A stretch of 21,877 bases of DNA, taken from a virus. The stretch covers positions 1 through 21,877 of the IMG/VR virus record IMGVR_UViG_3300000553_000378; one strand, written 5' to 3'. The notes under the pieces are model-generated. The model was not told the DNA's origin. It did no database searches and saw nothing but the letters and a program-made list of their open reading frames with translations. Made by a program: the position numbers and the translations under genes. Every line of letters begins with the position of its first letter. Position 1 is the first letter of the stretch. Below, piece after piece: positions 5,568-12,216 of the stretch.

Positions 5568-6233
5568 TTATAGTTTTGAAAGAAAATGTTGAAAAACTCT
5601 AATCTTAGCTTCTGCTAGATCAGCTTTTGGTGTTTCTTTAATGACTTTTTTATGGGTCTCTACTACCTGCTCTATTTCAGGAATTCTTTGTTTAAGAACT
5701 CCATTATTCCAAATCCATTCAACGCCTTCCATAACACCATTTACATAAGCATCTGGAGCGGACGGATCTGCAACAATATCTGCAGCCGTAGCAAGATAGA
5801 AGTCATCTTTTACATGATTTACACCATTTCTCTCTTCGATAGAGCCCATACCTCTAGAAGATACACCTAATGCAGCACCTTCTGCCATTAAGTTTTGTAC
5901 TATCTGGCCATATGGTGTATCCATAATCTTAGCTCTACCGATAAAATTACTACCTTCTCTTTTAAGAGATCTAATCATCATGCATACGCGTTCAAGATTA
6001 ATAGAAGGCCCAGAAGGATGTCCTAACTCTCCATAGGCACGGCCTTTATCAATATTTTCTTTTGTATAACGGTTTACTTCTCTTTCGAGAATATCAACAT
6101 TATACATTCTCCCATTACGGTTTACAATGTCACCTTGTAAGAAAATGCCTTCAATATAAAGGTTCTTTTTACCAGCAGTGCCTTCTTCTGAAATATATTT
6201 TAATTCTTCTGTTACTTCAGTAATAAGTTTCAT
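5568..6233 (-). CDS. 21: Prohead maturation protease (T4 gp21 homologue)
   Basis: gp21 is the serine protease that cleaves core and shell proteins during head maturation. This 221-residue chain has the family blocks YIEGIFLQGDIVNRNGRMY (about 26-44), GELGHPSGP with probable catalytic His72, and ALGVSSRGMGS with probable catalytic Ser at 125-126, then the conserved ATAADIVADPSAPDAYVNG. The length is close to T4 gp21 (212 aa). Start choice: the ATG at 6233 (MKLITEVTEE) has AAGGA eight bases upstream, whereas the in-frame ATG at 6254 would overlap the previous gene by 16 bases. It lies directly after the head-filler genes, its likely substrates. Confidence 0.95.
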   Translation of the reverse strand: MKLITEVTEELKYISEEGTAGKKNLYIEGIFLQGDIVNRNGRMYNVDILEREVNRYTKENIDKGRAYGELGHPSGPSINLERVCMMIRSLKREGSNFIGRAKIMDTPYGQIVQNLMAEGAALGVSSRGMGSIEERNGVNHVKDDFYLATAADIVADPSAPDAYVNGVMEGVEWIWNNGVLKQRIPEIEQVVETHKKVIKETPKADLAEAKIRVFQHFLSKL

Positions 6234-6238
6234 TTCTA

Positions 6239-6499
6239 TTATCCTTTTGGCCATGCAATTGATGCAGCGTACATACCAGTACCAATAACAATATCAGAAG
6301 CACCTTTTTGTACTATTACACTCTCTAGAGGAGCAATAGGAAGGTCTGCATACTGCACTGTATTTGCATATTTAAATACTAATGTAGCATATGTTGAAGT
6401 GGAAGAATTTACTACTTTGAGTAAAGTTGCTCCATTCATGTTGTTAGCTGTTGAGCCAATGTTTATAGTATTTGCTAACGGCTTTATAATAGTGCTCAT
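6239..6499 (-). CDS. Small beta-rich structural-type protein, 86 aa
   Basis: The 86-residue protein has alternating Thr/Val/Asn-rich strands (MSTIIKPLANTINIGSTANN; GATLLKVVNSSTSTYATLVF) and ends ASIAWPKG. Proteins of this size and style occur beside gene 21 in marine T4-like phages, where they are virion-associated or unassigned, as far as I recall. No catalytic residues or membrane segment are present. It begins two bases after the 581-aa gene ends. A small head decoration or filler protein is a guess from position. Confidence 0.65.
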   Translation of the reverse strand: MSTIIKPLANTINIGSTANNMNGATLLKVVNSSTSTYATLVFKYANTVQYADLPIAPLESVIVQKGASDIVIGTGMYAASIAWPKG

Positions 6500-6501
6500 T
6501 A

Positions 6502-8247
6502 TTAGTACCCTTGTTCGACAGCAAAATCTAAAAGACTAGCTATCCCTTTTTCTGTTTTAATTAAACTGTTAAAAATCTCTTTATTATCTTCTGATAAATC
6601 ATTGTATAGACTATTTAGACAATCTACAGACTCCACGTTAATTTCTGCTCTTGGAGGTGAATATTTTACTAATTTTGGTTGCCCATTTATCATTTTAATG
6701 ATAGTTTTTACTGAGCCCTTATCTGCAACTCTATCATCTTCCATTACAACAGATTTAGCTTTTATTTTACCTAAAGATACTTTAGGAGAAGGTGCATCTA
6801 CTACTGCTTTACCTGATGTGACAGTATCCATAAATCTTTTATGAGAATGACCAAGACTATTTTGTAACTTTTCTCTATCGGCAGGTTTTGGTGTGTTTGC
6901 TAACATAGAAAGAGCTTTATTAACATGTCTTGCATGAACGTCTTTCTTTTCACCATTTGCAAATACAAGATGATGCATATCGGCAACAGGTTTCTTTCTC
7001 ATCTGATTTACGATATTTTTATCTGCTTCAGGTGTTGCCACATCTTCACCTTCTTTTGAATTTTTATTATTATTTTTAATCCAATTTTTTGCATCTTCTT
7101 TGGTTTTAACTTGATGAACTATTTTCTTCAAATCTTTTTTATGAAAAATATCAAAACCACCTTTAGAATTTGGTTTACTTACATGATCTAGAGAAGGACG
7201 ACCACGTCCTTCATCTAATTCAATATCCTCAGCTACTCTGTGCGTCATTCCTGTATGAACTCCACCAACTCTATTAGCTCTTGTTGATAAACTACCAGAG
7301 CTAACTGGCTTACTACTAAAAGATCTGTTAATAGTATGTACTGTTTTTCCAATACTATCAATATGTCTAGATATACCAGCAATCGGATGAAGCTTTTCTG
7401 GATCACCTGGTAAATTTGCTACATCATGAGCAACATTACCAACTGTTTTAGCAGCTCCCTTTGCAACTGTTCCAATTCCACTAAAAATGCCTTCGTCTAC
7501 AGATTCATTTTTAGCAGTAGCCCATTTTAATGCATCTTCTTTATTTTTTGCAGTATGAACAATATTACCCGGATTCTTTTTAGTAACTACATTATTACCT
7601 GCAACCTGATAAGTAACCGGCTTATCAGGGAATGCTTTAGAAATAGCAGCACTACCAGTTGCCCCTATAGCAGCTGCAAGTGCTCCAGCTGCAAGAGTTT
7701 TACCAATACCTTCTTCTAAATCTGCTTCTTCTTTAGCTAAACTATTAGCAGCCATCTCAATTCCTTTAGTTCTATTATTCATTTTTTTAATAGAACCGTG
7801 TTGTAGAGCTGTGTTACGAAGATCTACAGAAGCTTTTTTAATATAATCAATTTTAGTACCAGGACTTAATTCGGCAAGTTCAATTTCTTCTTTAGCAATA
7901 TTTGTAGCTGTAGCCATTTTTACAGCCATCCAGTCTTTACCATAACGCTTTTTAAAGTCTTTCTCTGGCAGTTTTTTAGCTACCTCTTCACGTTTTTTCA
8001 TCTCATCCGATGTAAGACGTCTTTCATCAAGACTTACTTCTTCGCTCATTTTTTCTTTAAGTCTATTTTCAATATCTTTTACAGCAGAATCAATATGCTT
8101 ATTCTTCTCTACTTGTTTAGCATTACCGATAATAACATGACGGATTCTCTCTGCAGTCTCAGCAGATTTTTTCTTTTTACCATCAACTTTGATAGTGTCT
8201 TCGTTTATATTTTTTATAGTTGCTTTGACGGTATTAAGAATGCTCAT
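6502..8247 (-). CDS. Large head-filler/prohead core protein, probable gp21 polyprotein, 581 aa
   Basis: This occupies the gene 68 slot between 67 and 21 but is far larger than T4 gp68 (about 140 aa). It is Lys- and Ala-rich. It carries regularly placed acidic triplets of the gp21 cleavage type (L/I)-x-E: SLDE 72-75, ELAE 123-126, DLEE 176-179, ELDE 343-346, plus a near match SVDE 249-252. Between them lie a helical unit (LSPGTKIDYIKKASVDLRNT), a small-residue hydrophobic stretch (GKTLAAGALAAAIGATGSAA, about 182-201), and two copies of an IVHxxKxKEDAxxW motif (about 229-242 and 376-389). The start at 8247 is set by GGAG six bases upstream; longer in-frame starts run into the previous gene. A role as an internal core protein cleaved in the head is inferred from position and motifs. 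Confidence 0.75.
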   Translation of the reverse strand: MSILNTVKATIKNINEDTIKVDGKKKKSAETAERIRHVIIGNAKQVEKNKHIDSAVKDIENRLKEKMSEEVSLDERRLTSDEMKKREEVAKKLPEKDFKKRYGKDWMAVKMATATNIAKEEIELAELSPGTKIDYIKKASVDLRNTALQHGSIKKMNNRTKGIEMAANSLAKEEADLEEGIGKTLAAGALAAAIGATGSAAISKAFPDKPVTYQVAGNNVVTKKNPGNIVHTAKNKEDALKWATAKNESVDEGIFSGIGTVAKGAAKTVGNVAHDVANLPGDPEKLHPIAGISRHIDSIGKTVHTINRSFSSKPVSSGSLSTRANRVGGVHTGMTHRVAEDIELDEGRGRPSLDHVSKPNSKGGFDIFHKKDLKKIVHQVKTKEDAKNWIKNNNKNSKEGEDVATPEADKNIVNQMRKKPVADMHHLVFANGEKKDVHARHVNKALSMLANTPKPADREKLQNSLGHSHKRFMDTVTSGKAVVDAPSPKVSLGKIKAKSVVMEDDRVADKGSVKTIIKMINGQPKLVKYSPPRAEINVESVDCLNSLYNDLSEDNKEIFNSLIKTEKGIASLLDFAVEQGY

Positions 8248-8248
8248 C

Positions 8249-9730
8249 TTATGCTCCGCGAATCTTATTGACTGCTTCAAATGCTGCTTTAATAGCATTG
8301 CTTTTAATAGTAATGTCAATTTCTTCTTTTTTAATTTTGTGAAGCATGTCAAAATCTTTTTTAGTTAATTGACCGTCATGGTCTTTATCTAATTTATATT
8401 GATTTCCATGCAATCTTTGTTTTTCATCATTACGCATTTTGGCAATATCTTTGTGACCAAAAGATGCTTGATGACGAATGTCTTTATGAGTCTTATCAAT
8501 CATAGAACCCATTGCTTCTTCTATTTCATCATTAAGATCTACTTCTTCCATAGATATTCTGGACTTAATTTCTTTTTTCTTTGATTCAACATCTTGCTTG
8601 TTTATAACACCTGATTTAGTTATTCTCATTGCTGATGCTGGTTTTGCATCTTTTAATTTATCTTTTTTAAAATAATCAGATGATGTTTTACCGGGTTCAC
8701 TGCGTCCATATGCATCAGTATGTGCTTTGGAGTCTGCATGCTGACCTGCTTTTTCGCCATGTTTTTTAATAATCGCAGCTCTAAATCTACCGCTTTGATC
8801 GTAAACTTTATCACCATAATTTACGTCTGCATCAGGTTGACTAGCAGCTGAATAAGCTTTCATTTTAGTATTTAAACTAATTTCATCTAACTCTTCTACT
8901 TCTTCACCCATACGGTTAATAAAGTTACCATATGTTGCTGGTGAAGGCATAGGAGCCTGCATAGTATCTGAAGGTTGTCCTGCATCATCTGAGTAAAGCA
9001 TATAATCATGTACACTGCATACCATAGATTTTGCAATTGCAATTTTAGATTGAACCCATGGTTCGATATGCATATCAGAAGACATATTATCTAGAAGACC
9101 TTGAGCGCAAACTACCATAGCTCTTAACTCAGTTCTTACCATTGATACTTCTTCTGGAGTATCGTCATAATTATCTTCATTCATTTTAGCACCTGCAATA
9201 ATATCACCTTTTGTAATTTTATCACGAGGAGGTGTCAATGCGGCAATTTTCTTTAATTCTTCTGGTGATTTTTTTTCTTCAATCGGCTCTACTTCTTCAT
9301 TATGCATATGTTTTGCACGCATCTTAGCTAAAATAGCGCCAGCTACTTTTTTTCCTGCTTTTTTTGATCCATAACGTTTTGCAGCATCTTTAGCAATTTT
9401 TGCAAAATTTTTACCAGGTGCTCCTAAGTCTTTACCTGCACTACCAGCTTTTGCAGAATACATTGCTTCTTCTACTTCTGCTTTTTCATATCCAAGTTTA
9501 GATACTTTATTATCTATTTTTAAATCTTTATCATATGCGTCAATATCTTGACCTGGCTTATAAGAATTTAAAAATTTATTATCATAAGGCTTAGTAGAAC
9601 CATTAAAAACATGCTCTTGATCTGTAACACCAGGAACTAAATCCTTGTGATTTACCGCTTTATGCATATCTTTAAAGTTTTTTTCGCCCTGTGAAAGAGG
9701 CTGAGCTACTTCTTGAATATTATTCTTCAT
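8249..9730 (-). CDS. Large head-filler/prohead core protein with EF-hand-like loop, 493 aa
   Basis: This is the second large protein in the gene 68 position. Visible blocks are: a basic segment (FAKIAKDAAKRYGSKKAGKK, about 109-128); a helical hairpin with EPWVQSKIAIAKSM (about 223-236); an ELDEISLNTKMKAY block (about 280-293) with a (L/I)-x-E triplet; further candidates IEE 150-152 and IEE 403-405; and near the C-terminus DKDHDGQLTKKD (448-459), which fits an EF-hand calcium loop. The ATG at 9730 has AGGA eight bases upstream and overlaps the end of gene 67 by 11 bases. It is probably an internal core protein processed by gp21, which is inference from position and motifs. Confidence 0.75.
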   Translation of the reverse strand: MKNNIQEVAQPLSQGEKNFKDMHKAVNHKDLVPGVTDQEHVFNGSTKPYDNKFLNSYKPGQDIDAYDKDLKIDNKVSKLGYEKAEVEEAMYSAKAGSAGKDLGAPGKNFAKIAKDAAKRYGSKKAGKKVAGAILAKMRAKHMHNEEVEPIEEKKSPEELKKIAALTPPRDKITKGDIIAGAKMNEDNYDDTPEEVSMVRTELRAMVVCAQGLLDNMSSDMHIEPWVQSKIAIAKSMVCSVHDYMLYSDDAGQPSDTMQAPMPSPATYGNFINRMGEEVEELDEISLNTKMKAYSAASQPDADVNYGDKVYDQSGRFRAAIIKKHGEKAGQHADSKAHTDAYGRSEPGKTSSDYFKKDKLKDAKPASAMRITKSGVINKQDVESKKKEIKSRISMEEVDLNDEIEEAMGSMIDKTHKDIRHQASFGHKDIAKMRNDEKQRLHGNQYKLDKDHDGQLTKKDFDMLHKIKKEEIDITIKSNAIKAAFEAVNKIRGA

Positions 9731-9935
9731 CTGATGGTTCCTCAGTTTCAACTGTATCTTCTGTTTGAGGCTCATCCATACCAGTAGTAGCACCGAACAT
9801 GCTAGATGCTACTGAAGCAGTCATACTTTGAATAGCATCTGCTGCTTTTGCAGACATAACGCTATCTAATGCAGGCATTAAATTAACTGCATCTTTATTC
9901 CAAGCATGTGCTAAAATACTCTCAATATCACTCAT
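9720..9935 (-). CDS. 67: Prohead core protein (T4 gp67-like), 71 aa
   Basis: The position directly after gene 20, the size (T4 gp67 is 80 aa) and the pattern of a helical N-terminus followed by a very acidic tail (TEDTVETEEPSDEE) identify it as the gp67 class of scaffold-core protein, which in T4 helps fix head length and shape. The ATG at 9935 is chosen over the longer frame because AGGAGG lies five bases upstream. An exact TATAAATA late promoter element is 21 bases before it. Sequence identity to T4 gp67 is low by eye, so the call rests on context and composition. Confidence 0.75.
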   Translation of the reverse strand: MSDIESILAHAWNKDAVNLMPALDSVMSAKAADAIQSMTASVASSMFGATTGMDEPQTEDTVETEEPSDEE

Positions 9936-9956
9936 AACGCCTCCTAATTTATATAT

Positions 9957-9964
9957 TTTATTTA
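9957..9964 (-). promoter_or_regulatory. Exact T4-type late promoter TATAAATA before gene 67
   Basis: The minus strand reads TATAAATA, the full T4 late promoter -10 consensus read by gp55 sigma with the gp45 clamp. A start 5-7 bases downstream would leave a short leader carrying the AGGAGG of gene 67. It lies in the short gap after gene 20. Confidence 0.65.
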
Positions 9965-9978
9965 TAAAAACTTCGTAA

Positions 9979-11586
9979 TTACCTTCCGCCACCATCAATA
10001 TTAGGTACTATATTAGATTTATTAGTAGCAGCTTTGGTGGGAGTAGAGGGTTGCTGACTTTCGTTATCTGGAGCAGCTTCTATTTCTGGCATATTTTCTG
10101 CACCAGGCATGCTACCTTCTGCTGCTATCTCCTGAAGCATAGATTCAATTTCATCATCTGATTGCATAAGGACATTTTGACGAACCCATTTATCAGAAAA
10201 AAATCTACCAATATAAGGCATAACTAAATTTAAATTATTAAGTCTATTTTGTAATACTTCTGCTTCTTTAAACTCTTCAAAATGATTATCAATAGCAAAA
10301 TCAAATTTAATTGCGTTAGAAATTTCAGCCCAATCTTGCTCTGCAACAATACCTTTAAGTATTAATTGTTTTTCTAAAGCTTTCATAAAAAGCATTGAGA
10401 ATCTTTTTCTTAATCGACCAGCAAACTTAGTAAATTTTACTTCATCTCTTGTAATTTCTGCTGATCTTCCTAAATTAAATCCTGCTTCAGACCCCTTAAG
10501 TCTTGAAATTGGTACATTTAGTGCTTGAAATAGTTTTTGTTGGAAATATTCAACATCTGCCATTTCACCAAGATTTTGACCTGCAGGAAGAGTTGTAATT
10601 TCTGTACCACGATTACCTTCTCTTCTTGGCAACCAATAATCTTCAAGCATTGTCATATATTTACGATCGTCCCTGACTTCACCAGTAGTAGCATCATAAA
10701 CAAGACGATTCTTGTGTCTGGTCATCATATCTTTAAGATATTGTTCTGCTTTTACTTTAGGAAGATTACCTACGTCAATATAAAAGATTCTACGTTCTGG
10801 AGCACGAGAGATACGATAAATTACAGTTGCGTCTTCTAGAGTACGAAGTTGATTTAAAGGGCGAATAGCTTTTTGAAGATAAGAATATACAAATGAATTA
10901 TTCTTATCCATGAGACCTGAAGTAGTGTGTAAAATAGAATCAGCTGCAATTTTAACACCCTGAGTAGCGCCAGTATTTAAAGGTAATCCTGCATTACCCC
11001 CAGCAGGCATAAAATTGCGCTCATTATAAACAAAATACTCGTTTTGCTTATAGGTAATAGTTACTTGACCTTTTGGTCTTTTCTTTACTTCTCTTACTTT
11101 TCGAATTTTTCTAGGATCTATATAACGAAGTTCTAAAATACCATCTCTTGGTCTTTTTTCATCGATAATAACATGAAAGTACATTCTACCATCAATATAC
11201 CATCTTTTAAAGAGATCATACGCATCGTTTTCAAAATTTAAAAGCTCTAATACTGTATTAAATTCATCTCTAATTTTTTCTTTAATAGAATCAGAGTATT
11301 TAAGATTGTCTAAATTAATCTCTACAACTTTATCTGCATCAGAATCAATAGCTTCATTGACAATATCATCAATAGCTCTCTCAATATCTGCTTCTAATGC
11401 AATTTCTCTATATTTAGAGACTAATTCTGATTCAGTACGTGCAGTACCATCAAGATCAATGTAAGTGCCATACGCACCACCTGCAGCTACTACTACTGCA
11501 CCATCGTCATTAACCGGAGCGGCAAATGATTCGATAGGATCTTCTTCTTTTCTTTTAATTTCAAAGCCGAAAAGTTGGATTGCCAT
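9979..11586 (-). CDS. 20: Portal vertex protein (T4 gp20 homologue)
   Basis: gp20 forms the 12-subunit ring at the unique head vertex that starts prohead assembly and through which DNA enters and leaves. At 535 aa it is very close to T4 gp20 (524 aa). Family blocks seen are YRISRAPERRIFYIDVGNLP, the long segment around MTMLEDYWLPRREG, and NVPISRLKGSEAGFNLGRSA followed by EITRDEVKFTKFAGRLRKRF. The C-terminal 50 residues are acidic, then Pro/Ser/Thr-rich. It starts at the ATG at 11586, with AAGGAAA about ten bases upstream. A terminator-like stem-loop carrying a late-promoter motif separates it from gene 19. Confidence 0.96.
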   Translation of the reverse strand: MAIQLFGFEIKRKEEDPIESFAAPVNDDGAVVVAAGGAYGTYIDLDGTARTESELVSKYREIALEADIERAIDDIVNEAIDSDADKVVEINLDNLKYSDSIKEKIRDEFNTVLELLNFENDAYDLFKRWYIDGRMYFHVIIDEKRPRDGILELRYIDPRKIRKVREVKKRPKGQVTITYKQNEYFVYNERNFMPAGGNAGLPLNTGATQGVKIAADSILHTTSGLMDKNNSFVYSYLQKAIRPLNQLRTLEDATVIYRISRAPERRIFYIDVGNLPKVKAEQYLKDMMTRHKNRLVYDATTGEVRDDRKYMTMLEDYWLPRREGNRGTEITTLPAGQNLGEMADVEYFQQKLFQALNVPISRLKGSEAGFNLGRSAEITRDEVKFTKFAGRLRKRFSMLFMKALEKQLILKGIVAEQDWAEISNAIKFDFAIDNHFEEFKEAEVLQNRLNNLNLVMPYIGRFFSDKWVRQNVLMQSDDEIESMLQEIAAEGSMPGAENMPEIEAAPDNESQQPSTPTKAATNKSNIVPNIDGGGR

Positions 11587-11607
11587 ATTAAAAAATTTCC
11601 TTAAGAA

Positions 11608-11640
11608 AGAGAGCTGGTATTATATTTATGCCAGCTCTCT
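11608..11640 (-). terminator. Stem-loop between genes 19 and 20 with late-promoter motif in the loop
   Basis: AGAGAGCTGG (11608-11617) pairs perfectly with CCAGCTCTCT (11631-11640), a 10-bp stem with a 13-nt loop. In the minus-strand transcript it is followed by a modest U-rich stretch (UUCUU), so it can act as a terminator or 3' stabiliser for the tail-tube mRNA. The loop holds CATAAATA (11630-11623), a late-promoter-like element for gene 20. Transcripts starting there would not include the full stem. Confidence 0.65.
11623..11630 (-). promoter_or_regulatory. T4-type late promoter element before gene 20
   Basis: The minus strand reads CATAAATA (7/8 of TATAAATA), 36 bases before the gene 20 ATG and inside the loop of the stem-loop that follows gene 19. 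Confidence 0.45.
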
Positions 11641-11650
11641 AACCTAATGA

Positions 11651-12202
11651 TTATGCACCACCTGCATTACCAGTAATACCATTCAATACTTCGAATGTAT
11701 CATACTGGAACTGCACATTAAACTCTTCAATAGTATCATTATCGCCCCAACTAAGACCAATTTCTGAAATAGCCTGAGGGAAGATACCATTGAATTGATA
11801 TGTTCTAAGAATTTCACCTGCTTTACCGTATTGAGTTACTGTAGCCTGTGATTTATAAAGACTTGGTGCACCTGCACCTAAAGCAGTAATGTTTTGTTGA
11901 TACAATTGAATTGAATTATTCCATTGTTCAATTGCATTACGGATTAAGAAGTCTTCATCGTTAATGATTGTTACCGTCCATGCATCAAATACACGGTCTC
12001 CAGCAATCTTCAACTTTCTACCAAAATATGGTACTTCGATCAACCCTAACTGTGAGCTAGGAAGAGCAGCTGCCTTACAAAGGAAAGGCAGCTTTAGATC
12101 AGCAACCGGATTAACCGGGTTAGTAATAATTACCTGGAATAAACTAGGTCTTGCACCACCAAGTGTAAGCTGGGCGCGAATGTCGTTTACGTTAAATGCC
12201 AT
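11651..12202 (-). CDS. 19: Tail tube protein (T4 gp19 homologue)
   Basis: gp19 stacks in hexameric rings to form the inner tail tube. The 183-aa length is near T4 gp19 (163 aa). It follows the sheath gene, as in T4. The sequence has the tube-family pattern of beta strands with RPSLFQVIITNP near the N-terminus, a central KIAGDRVFDAWTVTIINDED stretch, and a C-terminal FNGIFPQAISEIGLSWGDND block followed by EEFNVQFQYDTFEV. The ATG at 12202 has GGGGAG about ten bases upstream, and the gap to gene 18 is 14 bases. A Gly/Ala tail (GNAGGA) ends the protein. Confidence 0.94.
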   Translation of the reverse strand: MAFNVNDIRAQLTLGGARPSLFQVIITNPVNPVADLKLPFLCKAAALPSSQLGLIEVPYFGRKLKIAGDRVFDAWTVTIINDEDFLIRNAIEQWNNSIQLYQQNITALGAGAPSLYKSQATVTQYGKAGEILRTYQFNGIFPQAISEIGLSWGDNDTIEEFNVQFQYDTFEVLNGITGNAGGA

Positions 12203-12216
12203 AATTCATTCTCCCC

